NCBI GenBank assembly: GCA_963733105.1
Contig: CAVTCB010000003.1
Coordinates: 186,001 to 250,000 of the forward strand
Length of the DNA stretch: 64,000 nucleotides
Direction of reading: 5' to 3'
Origin: JAFAYN01 sp963733105
GTDB lineage: Bacteria; Gemmatimonadota; Gemmatimonadetes; Longimicrobiales; Longimicrobiaceae
Shown here: piece after piece, positions 54,199 to 61,561 of the stretch
Numbering within the stretch: position 1 is the first letter of the stretch
Layout: each line of letters begins with the position of its first letter
Position numbers and translations under genes: made by a program
The notes under the pieces: model-generated
Seen by the model: the letters and a program-made list of their open reading frames with translations, nothing else
Told to the model about the DNA's origin: nothing
Databases searched by the model: none

Positions 54199-56424
54199 CT
54201 ACCGGGGCACCTTCACGGGCGGGAAGATGTCCTTGAGGATCTCCTTCACGTCGTGCTTGGAGGCGGCTCCCTTGCCGTCCTTCACCAGCCCCCTGTGGCG
54301 GATGCGGATGGTGCGCCAGGCCATGTTGCCGTGCGCGGCCACCGTCTCCGCGACGGAGCCGGGGAAGTCGCGGTCGAACGGGTACCCCATGGCGCGGGTG
54401 TCGGGGTACTTCTTGTCCTGCAGCCCGCAGTAGCTCACGGAGCTGCACCTGGCGCGCGAGTCGGCGCCCTGCAGGTCCTCGCCGGGGGTGCACATCACGA
54501 ACAGGCGGAACGCCATCCCCTCCTCGGTGCCGCGCGGGACGAGCAGGGTGTACGGCCAGCCGCAGTCGCACCACGCCTGCTGTCCCTGCTTGGCCCCGGC
54601 GCCACCCTCCTCCAGCTCCGCGGCCTTGAGCGCGGGCTTGCGGATCACCGACGACGTGTCGCCCCGCTGGAAGAGCACGGCGCGCTCTCCCGCGGCCACG
54701 CGGGCGAAGAACTTGTCCATCTCGATCCACGCGGTGCGGTCCTCCACCCGCTCCTCGGGCGCCAGGAAGACGCGCACGGTGAGCGTCTGGTTGGACTCCG
54801 TGGGGTTGTGGACGCGGATGTAGTAGTAGAAGTCCTCGTGCGAGAGGTAGCGGACGGTCACCTCGCGGGTCTTCCCGCTCCCGTCGGGGACGCGGATCTT
54901 CCGCTCCCGCATCTCGGTGGTCAGCTCGTCGGTGGTCCGCGCCTCCCTGCCGTCGGGGAGGGTCACCGTGGCGGCGGAGAAGTCGGCGTTCCAGGGGTCG
55001 AGGGGGCCGTCCTTGGGGCCGAGCGCGGCGGCGAGCGCGGCCGGGTCCGCCCCGGCGGGGAGGCCGTCGGCCCGCACCAGGACGATGTCGGTGCTCACCG
55101 CGCCGCCCTCCCCACCCTCCTCCTTGCGGATCTCCACGCGCGCGCCGTCGGCGAAGTCGTACGCGGGCTGCCGGGCGCGGAGGCGGTCGAACACGCCGTC
55201 CACGTGCTTGTGCCAGCGCCAGAAGATGGGGTCGCGCACGGCGGTGGCGGTGCTGATCATCACCCCGGCGGGGAGGGCGGTGTCGGCGTCGAAGTACGCG
55301 AAGTAGACGTGGCCGATGTCGTGGAAGTCGCCGTAGGTGGCGTTGCTCTCCGGCGCGTCGGCGCCGAAGTAGTCGAAGGCGCTGTCGTTGGCCTCCACCG
55401 TGTCCCCCAGCAGGTCCATGGACACGGACCCGGTCTTCGTGCCGCCGCCCGGCTGCACGGCCTCGAACCGCCCGGCGTCGACGGCGCCGGAGAGGGCGGC
55501 GTGGAACCGCGCCTGCTCCTCCAGCGTGTGCCCCACGTAGGGGCCGATCACGGGGGAGAGGTCGGGGACCAGCCCGGTCCCGGCGGGACGCGCGCGGTAG
55601 CGCAGCCACCTCCCGTTCTGCCGGTAGAACAGGTCGCCGGGGTCGTACCCGGGGAACACCCCGGCCGCGTAGTCGTCGAAGGGCTCCACGCGCCCCAGCC
55701 CCGCCGCCAGGCGCTCGGCGTCGTAGCGGGCGAGCATCTGCTCGTGCATGTAGCCGAAGAGCTCGCCGTGGCGGTCGCCGGGCTTGTAGATCCCGTCGGG
55801 ACCGGGCGCGGTGGGGTAGACCTGGTGCCAGTGGTCGTGGTGGTCGTTGAGGAGCGGGTCCTCGCGCCAGTACGCCAGGCGCGCCTCGGGGTCGGCGGGC
55901 CCGGTGTCGCCGGAATCCGCTTCGTCGGGCAGGGAAGCGGTCCCTTTGCGCGTGACGGGCTCCTCTACCTCGGGCGCCTCCTGCGCGGGCGAGGGGACCA
56001 CCAGCCCGGGCTGCCGCTCCTCCAGCGGGCGCAGGCGCAGGCGGTCGCGCGCGGGGGCGTGGTGCGTGAGGAACAGCTTCACGGCGTGCTCCACCACGCC
56101 GGAGGGGTCGGCGCCCATGCTCCGCTCCGCGACGTCCAGCGCGCGGCTCAGCCCCTCGTCGCCCTCGCCCGGAGGGGCGGTCTCGGCCATCTCCTGCGCC
56201 AGCCGCGTGGCCCGGCGCACGTCGGGGCGGAAGAACTCGCTGAAGGCGCGCCCCGGGGCGTCGCCCACGCCGCGCTCCGCCTCGACGGCGCCGCCGCCGG
56301 TCTCCAGGTCGAAGGCGTTCTTCCGCTTCCCGCGCCGGAGCGCCCCCCCTCCGGAGGGGGAGCGGCCGGAGAGGATGTCGTCGACGCGCCGCTGCAGGTC
56401 GTTCTTGTCGTCTCGGTCGGACAT
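54199..56424 (-). CDS. arthropod-type hemocyanin / prophenoloxidase homologue (type-3 copper protein)
   Basis: A 741-residue protein with the full arthropod hemocyanin plan. The helical N-domain (about 45-185) precedes CuA: NDHHDHWHQVYP (His196, His200) and ELFGYMHEQMLARYDAERL (His227). CuB follows: YGDFHDIGHVYFAYF (His368, His372) and RDPIFWRWHKHVDGVFDRL (His405), with ligand spacing close to that of crustacean proteins. The Hemocyanin_C-type beta domain has VRVFLAPEERVEDRTAWIEM and AVLFQRGDTSSVI. It also has prophenoloxidase-specific ends: CDCGWPYTLLVPRGTEEGMA, LFVMCTPGEDL, CGLQDKKYPDTRAMGYPFDR. It lacks a signal peptide, as arthropod prophenoloxidases do. It should bind dioxygen as a Cu pair and oxidise phenols, or store oxygen; which is unknown. 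The ATG at 56424 follows GAGGA. A CPxC membrane protein precedes it. Confidence 0.9.
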   Translation of the reverse strand: MSDRDDKNDLQRRVDDILSGRSPSGGGALRRGKRKNAFDLETGGGAVEAERGVGDAPGRAFSEFFRPDVRRATRLAQEMAETAPPGEGDEGLSRALDVAERSMGADPSGVVEHAVKLFLTHHAPARDRLRLRPLEERQPGLVVPSPAQEAPEVEEPVTRKGTASLPDEADSGDTGPADPEARLAYWREDPLLNDHHDHWHQVYPTAPGPDGIYKPGDRHGELFGYMHEQMLARYDAERLAAGLGRVEPFDDYAAGVFPGYDPGDLFYRQNGRWLRYRARPAGTGLVPDLSPVIGPYVGHTLEEQARFHAALSGAVDAGRFEAVQPGGGTKTGSVSMDLLGDTVEANDSAFDYFGADAPESNATYGDFHDIGHVYFAYFDADTALPAGVMISTATAVRDPIFWRWHKHVDGVFDRLRARQPAYDFADGARVEIRKEEGGEGGAVSTDIVLVRADGLPAGADPAALAAALGPKDGPLDPWNADFSAATVTLPDGREARTTDELTTEMRERKIRVPDGSGKTREVTVRYLSHEDFYYYIRVHNPTESNQTLTVRVFLAPEERVEDRTAWIEMDKFFARVAAGERAVLFQRGDTSSVIRKPALKAAELEEGGAGAKQGQQAWCDCGWPYTLLVPRGTEEGMAFRLFVMCTPGEDLQGADSRARCSSVSYCGLQDKKYPDTRAMGYPFDRDFPGSVAETVAAHGNMAWRTIRIRHRGLVKDGKGAASKHDVKEILKDIFPPVKVPR

Positions 56425-56476
56425 GGGTCCTCGGGTGATGGAGGGTGAGGGGAGCGACGCGCGGTCGCGGGACGGG

Positions 56477-56938
56477 TCAGGGCCGGGGCGCGGAGCGCGG
56501 CCAGGCGTTCCAGAGCGCGGCGGCTGCCAGCAGCGCGGCGCCCGCCCAGCCGGCGAGCGCGGCCGGCTCGGACAGGGCTCCGGCGGCGACGTGGTGCAGG
56601 TGCGGCTCCACGTGCGCGGCGCGGCCGGCCAGGTAGGCGAGGGCGGCGATGGCGGTGCCCAGGGCGCCGAGGAGCGCGGGCCCGTAGCCGCGGCGCCCCC
56701 GGGCGCCCCGCGCGAGCACCGCCACGGCGACCGCGCCCGCCGCGAGCAGCAGGGGGAGCACCGCCCGTGCGGGGACCAGCGCGTCCACTCCCAGCCACGC
56801 CAGCACCCCCGCGTGCGCGGCCATGCACGCCGGACACTTGGGCGCCAGCGCGACGACCAGGGAGGCGGCGAGGCCGGGGGCGCCCCGGCGAGGGGCGGAG
56901 TCGGGCGGGGCGCAGGCCGTGGGGCAGGTGGCGGACAT
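56477..56938 (-). CDS. small CPxC four-helix membrane protein (MerC-like)
   Basis: A 153-residue integral membrane protein. A cysteine-rich head, MSATCPTACAPPDSA, leads into TM1 with ALAPKCPACMAAHAGVLAWLG, which carries the CPxC metal motif seen in MerC and other metal-uptake proteins. TM2 (AVLPLLLAAGAVAVAVLA), TM3 (LGALGTAIAALAYLAGRAA) and TM4 (GWAGAALLAAAALWNAW) follow, and the loop between TM3 and TM4 has HVEPHLHHVA with four His. The gene is 52 bases upstream of the hemocyanin-like gene in the same direction, so a role in copper delivery to that protein is reasonable but only inferred. The frame was favoured over shadows because of the TM pattern. A 12-bp palindrome lies before the start. 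Confidence 0.7.
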   Translation of the reverse strand: MSATCPTACAPPDSAPRRGAPGLAASLVVALAPKCPACMAAHAGVLAWLGVDALVPARAVLPLLLAAGAVAVAVLARGARGRRGYGPALLGALGTAIAALAYLAGRAAHVEPHLHHVAAGALSEPAALAGWAGAALLAAAALWNAWPRSAPRP

Positions 56939-56965
56939 GGGAGGCGGGGCGAGGGGGAACCGGAA

Positions 56966-56977
56966 GAGAGCGCTCTC
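56966..56977. promoter_or_regulatory. perfect 12-bp palindrome upstream of the CPxC protein gene
   Basis: GAGAGCGCTCTC, 28-39 bases before the start at 56938. Position suggests an operator for a dimeric regulator; the binding protein is not known. Confidence 0.35.
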
Positions 56978-57027
56978 CTCAATCTGACGGACACGGACGC
57001 GCTCATTCTCCGCGTACCGGTGCGCCG

Positions 57028-60000
57028 CTACGACAGCCGCCGGTAGCGGCAGCGCACCGCCACCGGCCGCCCCTCCGGGTCGGGGAGCTCCACCTCGCGC
57101 ACGGCGTCCGCGCAGTGGCGGCCGTACCCCTTGATCGCCATGGAGCCCGTCATCACCTCCTCGTCCCGGGGGACCACCCCCAGCACCGCCTCGCTCACCA
57201 GCACCACCAGCTTACCCCGGGGGCGCGTGATGGAGACGTTGAAGCGGTTGGGGCTGAGCAGGAACTCCGCCTCGCGCTCCGCGTACTCCGCGTCCGCCAC
57301 GGCGTAGGAGACCACGATCATCTCCCGCTCGTTCCCCTGCATCCGCTCCACCGTGTCCACCACCGGGAGCGAGCCGCGCTCGAAGCCCGCCGCCTGCAGC
57401 TCGCCCAGGATGGCGCTGTTCTGCGCCCGGTGCGGCGACAGCACCGCCAGCGCGTGCGAGACGAAGCGCCCGGGGGAGAACCGCTCCCCCGTGGCCGGGT
57501 CCAGGAGCCCCGCGCGCGCCAGCCGCGCCAGACGCGCCGCCAGCCGCGCCTCGAAGGCGTTGCGCGCCCCGGCCCGGTACCCCCGGTAGGTGCAGAGCAC
57601 CACCGCGTCCTCCGGGCGGAAGAACACGTCCCAGAGCAGCGCGTCCAGCTCGTCCTCCAGGTGGCCGCGGTCCGCCGCCGGCCGCACCCGCTCCTCCGGG
57701 CACATGGACACCAGCCCTGGATAGAACAGCTCGCGCGGGTACTCCACAAGGGCGCGGTTCATCCGCCGGCTCTCGCGCAGCGCCAGCTTCGGGAAATGCT
57801 CCGCGAAGAGGCCGAACACCGAGCCGAAGAGCGCGCCGCCCTCCGCCCCGTAGCGCCCGCGGATCACCGGGGCGAGCTGCTTGTCGTCGCCGCAGAGGAC
57901 CACCTGCCCGCCCGGACGCAGCGACGAGAGCGCCACCAGCGCCTCCGCCACCTTCATCTGCGACGCCTCGTCCACCACCACCACGTCGAACCAGGGGCGC
58001 ACCGGCGCCTCCCCACCCTCCTCGTCGTCCCCGCCGGAGCGGCGCGCGGCGCGCATCTGCTTCCAGAGCGACCAGACCGTGGAGCCCACCACCAGCGGCT
58101 CCCCGTCCTCCGCCGCCGCCAGCAGCCCCGGGAGCTTCGCGTCCTCCACCCGCTCCACCGTCGTCCCCTCCAGCTCCGCGTCCGCCTCGCTCCCGCTCCC
58201 CCGCAGCTTCACGGCCCGCAGCGGCGAGGGGATCCCCACCGCCTCCAGCTCGTGGGCCAGGCGCGCCAGCACGTTGACGATGGCGCGGTGCGTCGCCGCG
58301 GCCACCAGGACGCGGCAGGGGCGCCCCGCGCGCCGGGCCGCGGCGGCCAGCCCCACCAGCATCCAGGCCAGGAGGTACGTCTTCCCCGTCCCCGGCGGAC
58401 CCCACACCAGCGAGACGGCGCGCTCGAACGCCGCGCGCCAGGCCCGCTCCTGGTCGGGGTTCAGCACCGGGCGGCCCCCCGCCGCCTCCGCGGACGCCAG
58501 CACCTCCGCGCGCACCGCCTCCGCGTCGGCCGGCGGAGGCGCCCACCCGGGGGGGACGCGCCCCTCCATCAGCTCCAGCACGTGCGCCGCCTCCCCCTCC
58601 CCCGCGTCCAGGGCGCGCAGGGTGGCGAGGATGCGGCGGGTGTTGAAGTCGCTCGGGGCGCGGTCCAGCGTGCAGCGGCGGTCCAGGAAGAGCTTCCGGT
58701 CGCGCTCCGCCTTCTCCAGCCCCTTCGGGTCGCCGGGGGCGAGGACCACGCGGGGGGGAGAGACGGCAAGGTCGTACTCCACCAGCTCCATGGAGAGCTG
58801 CCGCCGCAGCCACGGCGCGCGGTCGCTTTCCAGGAGCGTGTCCGAGTCCTCGTTGGTGAGCACCAGGGTGAAGTCGCCCGGCTTGAACTTGGCGTCGCGG
58901 CACTCCGGGTCGAACTCGAACACCAGGTGCCCCTCTGCCGTGCGCTCCGCCAGCTCCATCCCGCGGATGCACTCGAAGCGCTTCGCCCGGTCCGCCGCCG
59001 GGAGGGTGTGCAGGTTGCGGACGGTCACCGCCTCCGTGGCCGCCTCCACGCGCGTGAACACGCGCAGCCGCTCCAGGAGCGGGTGCGCCAGCGGCTCCGC
59101 GCTCTCGCCCGGGAGGAAGGGCTCGGGGAAGAGGCGGAGCCGGCTCTCCCCCCGCCGCTCCGCGCGCTCGCGCACCGCCCGGACCACCGAGTCCACCGCG
59201 GCCAGGCGCGACTCCACCGCCGCCGCGATCCCCGCCCGCGCCTCCTCCGGCGAGGCGCGCCCCGGGCGCGGCGGCCCCTTCCGCCACGCCTCGTGCGCCC
59301 GCTCGAACGCCACCCGCCCGGTGAGCGGGCGGGCGTACCCCTCCGGCGGGGCGAAGACGTGCGGCGACTCCGCCGGCCGCAGGGTGGCCGAGACGGAGCC
59401 CAGGTCGTAGGCGTAGGGAACCGGGAGGGCGAACAGCGCGGCCACGGCGTCGGCCAGCACGGTGCCGGGGGAGCCGCGCAGGGGGCGCGAGCCGGACGCC
59501 TCGTCCATGGGGAAGAGGACGGCCAGGGCGCGGGCGATGGCGGGACGCGCCTCCGGGTCGCCCAGGTGGCGCTCCAGCACGGCCCGCAGCAGCGCCAGCT
59601 CGTCGCGGTCCCAGACGTAGAAGTGGAGCGCGCTCTCGCGCGGGCCCGCGGGCGGGGCCGCGGCCGCCACCCGGTCCAGGTGCCCCAAAAAGGCCAGGAG
59701 CATCGCCCGCTCCGCCGCGGCCGTCCCCGCCTCCGCCAGGAAGACGCGCGCATCCCCCCGGGCGCTCCCCCGCCCCGCCGGGCGCGCCCCCAGCGCGAAG
59801 CAGGTGCCCGTGACCGGGTCCTCCTCGGCCGTCAGCACCACGCGGGTCCCCTCCCCCGGCCCCATCAGGTGCGTCTCGCGCTCCACGTCGAACACCTTCC
59901 CGAACTGGAGCGCCTGCGCCCGCTGCTTCAGCCGCGCGGCGTCCTGCTCCAGGGCGTGGCACCCGGTGTAGGTGTCGCGGCGGAAGCTCTTCGCCAGCTC

Positions 60001-60867
60001 GCGGACGGTGCGTATCCCCCGGTCGCGGAGCACCTGGCGCCCCAGCGGGGTGAGCCCGGGGACGCGGGCCAGGTCGTCGGTCCGGTCGGCCTCGGCGCGG
60101 CAGTGGTCGAAGTACGGGCAGCTGGCGGAGGCGCTCGACACGTGCCAGGCCGCTTCCGAGGGGTCGAGCGCGGCCACGCGGGGGAGGTCGCGCAGCCACT
60201 CCTCCACGTGGTGGCGGTAGGCGCCCAGCGCGAAGCGGCGCGGGCCGCGCGTCCCCCGCGACCAGACGGCGCCCCAGCGCGGGTCGGGCGCGCCGGGCAC
60301 GCCCTCCGCGCGGCACACCTCCTCCAGCAGCAGGGCGTAGAAGGCCACCTGCGCGTAGTGGGCGACGGTGGCCTCGCGGCTCGCCTTGATGTCGACGACC
60401 AGGAAGCGGAGCGACCCGTCGCGGAGGCGGCGGACGCGGATCAGGTCGGGCTGCGCCGGGGCGATGCGGACCAGCGACGGGTCCACCCCCCAGCGGCGCC
60501 CGAACCCCTCGGGGTCGGGGAGGCGCAGCTCCGGCTGCACCAGGAAGCTCCAGGGGCCGGGATCGCGGAGCGCCGCCACGGCTTCCGCGTAGGGGAGTCG
60601 GAGCGGGTCGCCCGCCGCCGTCCACCCGCGCAGCCGCACCCGCTCCTCCCCGAAGCGGCGGACCAGCTCCCTGAGCCGGCGCCGCTCCCAGAGCCGCCCC
60701 GAGCGGAGGAGCGCCTCCGCCCCCGGGCGCTCCCCGGGGCGGGGGACGTCGGCGCCGCGCTCCCCCTCCGGGACCAGGTCGTAGCGGAGCTGGCGCTCGC
60801 ACCGGAAGCGGAACGACTGGGCCACCAGCGTGCCGGTGAGCCGCATCGGGGGACGGGGTGGATGCAT
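57028..60867 (-). CDS. Dna2/TM0106-type RecB-family nuclease-SF1B helicase
   Basis: A 1279-residue fusion. The N-terminal RecB-like (PD-(D/E)xK) nuclease has the catalytic VVDIKASRE near 157 and cysteines for an iron-sulphur clasp (FRCERQ at about 23, CPYFDHCRAE near 250, GCHALEQD near 302). A middle RNase_H-like/DUF region follows. The C-terminal SF1B helicase carries motif I SLVWGPPGTGKTYLLAW near 822, II VVVVDEASQMKVAEAL near 960, III GQVVLCGDDKQLAPVI, IV-V (AVLSPHRAQNSAIL; VVDTVERMQGNEREMIVVS) and VI RFNVSITRPRGKLVVL. Such enzymes process DNA flaps or ends and also occur in defence systems. The start may be the ATG at 60867 or one seven codons later. It is transcribed towards the CPxC gene. 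Confidence 0.88.
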   Translation of the reverse strand: MHPPRPPMRLTGTLVAQSFRFRCERQLRYDLVPEGERGADVPRPGERPGAEALLRSGRLWERRRLRELVRRFGEERVRLRGWTAAGDPLRLPYAEAVAALRDPGPWSFLVQPELRLPDPEGFGRRWGVDPSLVRIAPAQPDLIRVRRLRDGSLRFLVVDIKASREATVAHYAQVAFYALLLEEVCRAEGVPGAPDPRWGAVWSRGTRGPRRFALGAYRHHVEEWLRDLPRVAALDPSEAAWHVSSASASCPYFDHCRAEADRTDDLARVPGLTPLGRQVLRDRGIRTVRELAKSFRRDTYTGCHALEQDAARLKQRAQALQFGKVFDVERETHLMGPGEGTRVVLTAEEDPVTGTCFALGARPAGRGSARGDARVFLAEAGTAAAERAMLLAFLGHLDRVAAAAPPAGPRESALHFYVWDRDELALLRAVLERHLGDPEARPAIARALAVLFPMDEASGSRPLRGSPGTVLADAVAALFALPVPYAYDLGSVSATLRPAESPHVFAPPEGYARPLTGRVAFERAHEAWRKGPPRPGRASPEEARAGIAAAVESRLAAVDSVVRAVRERAERRGESRLRLFPEPFLPGESAEPLAHPLLERLRVFTRVEAATEAVTVRNLHTLPAADRAKRFECIRGMELAERTAEGHLVFEFDPECRDAKFKPGDFTLVLTNEDSDTLLESDRAPWLRRQLSMELVEYDLAVSPPRVVLAPGDPKGLEKAERDRKLFLDRRCTLDRAPSDFNTRRILATLRALDAGEGEAAHVLELMEGRVPPGWAPPPADAEAVRAEVLASAEAAGGRPVLNPDQERAWRAAFERAVSLVWGPPGTGKTYLLAWMLVGLAAAARRAGRPCRVLVAAATHRAIVNVLARLAHELEAVGIPSPLRAVKLRGSGSEADAELEGTTVERVEDAKLPGLLAAAEDGEPLVVGSTVWSLWKQMRAARRSGGDDEEGGEAPVRPWFDVVVVDEASQMKVAEALVALSSLRPGGQVVLCGDDKQLAPVIRGRYGAEGGALFGSVFGLFAEHFPKLALRESRRMNRALVEYPRELFYPGLVSMCPEERVRPAADRGHLEDELDALLWDVFFRPEDAVVLCTYRGYRAGARNAFEARLAARLARLARAGLLDPATGERFSPGRFVSHALAVLSPHRAQNSAILGELQAAGFERGSLPVVDTVERMQGNEREMIVVSYAVADAEYAEREAEFLLSPNRFNVSITRPRGKLVVLVSEAVLGVVPRDEEVMTGSMAIKGYGRHCADAVREVELPDPEGRPVAVRCRYRRLS

Positions 60868-60963
60868 CCGGGAAAGGGTCGCTCCGGGAACCGCGAGGGG
60901 GTGACGGCGAGGTGCGAACGTATCCCCCTCCCCGCGGCGCGGGCAAGGGAGCGCGCCGCAGGC

Positions 60964-60992
60964 TTGCGTGCGCCCGCGGGCAGGCCTATACT
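60964..60992 (+). promoter_or_regulatory. sigma-70-type promoter of the feo operon
   Basis: TTGCGT (60964-60969), a spacer of exactly 17 bases, then TATACT (60987-60992). Both hexamers are near consensus in a 70% GC context, and the transcript would begin about 45-50 bases before feoA. Confidence 0.7.
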
Positions 60993-61001
60993 TCACGCCC
61001 T

Positions 61002-61016
61002 TGAGATTGGTTCTCA
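61002..61016 (+). promoter_or_regulatory. Fur-box-like operator
   Basis: TGAGATTGGTTCTCA is an imperfect palindrome matching 10-11 of 15 positions of the TGATAATNATTATCA Fur core. It lies 10 bases downstream of the -10 hexamer, so a bound repressor would block the feo promoter. Confidence 0.6.
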
Positions 61017-61047
61017 GCTTCGTTCCCGCACCGCACCCGACGTACCG

Positions 61048-61335
61048 ATGCTGAAGAGGCTGCTCGGCCGGCGCCCCGAAACGCAGAGCGCTCCCCGCAC
61101 CCGCTGCGGGGACTGCACCCTGGCCGCGTGCGCCACCGGGTGCCGCGCCGCGGTGCTGCAGATGGAGTGCGACGGGCCCGAGGCGAGCCGGCTCCGCAGC
61201 CTGGGGCTCTTCGAGGGCGCCTGCGTGACGGTGGTGGACTCCCGCAACGGGATGCTCCTGGACGTCCGGGGCTCGCGCCTGGCGCTGGGCTCCGCGCTGG
61301 CCTCCGCCATCCGGGTGCTCCCTCTCGGGGCCTGA
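61048..61335 (+). CDS. feoA: FeoA-domain protein with cysteine-rich N-terminus
   Basis: A 95-residue protein. Residues 20-36 (CGDCTLAACATGCRA) hold four Cys. From about 40 a FeoA SH3-like fold follows (RLRSLGLFEGACVTVVDSRN; MLLDVRGSRLALGSALASAI). FeoA assists FeoB in ferrous iron import. The Cys-rich head is not usual in FeoA and could bind Fe or an Fe-S cluster; that is inference. The ATG at 61048 lies 49-55 bases behind the predicted transcription start. It is followed after one base by a second FeoA gene. Confidence 0.85.
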   Translation: MLKRLLGRRPETQSAPRTRCGDCTLAACATGCRAAVLQMECDGPEASRLRSLGLFEGACVTVVDSRNGMLLDVRGSRLALGSALASAIRVLPLGA

Positions 61336-61336
61336 G

Positions 61337-61561
61337 GTGGGGCGTACGCTGGCGGAGCTCCGCCCCGGCGACCGGGGACGGGTGGCGGCGGTGGGGGGCG
61401 ACGCGGACGCGTCGCGCAGGCTGATGGACCTGGGGCTGATCCGCGGGACGACGGTGGAGGTGATCCGCACCGCCCCGCTCGGCGACCCGATGGAGGTGCG
61501 GGTGCGGGGCTTCATGCTGACCCTGCGGCGCGCCGAGGCAGAGCACATCACGGTGGAATAG
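61337..61561 (+). CDS. feoA: FeoA family protein
   Basis: A 74-residue canonical FeoA: LAELRPGDRGRVAAVGGDAD, RRLMDLGLIRGTTVEVIRTA, MEVRVRGFMLTLRRAEAEHI. The start is the GTG at 61337, directly after the TGA of the first feoA (one base between). Its TAG stop is followed without a gap by the feoB ATG, so all three genes are tightly coupled. It likely binds the FeoB cytoplasmic GTPase domain. Confidence 0.93.
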   Translation: MGRTLAELRPGDRGRVAAVGGDADASRRLMDLGLIRGTTVEVIRTAPLGDPMEVRVRGFMLTLRRAEAEHITVE

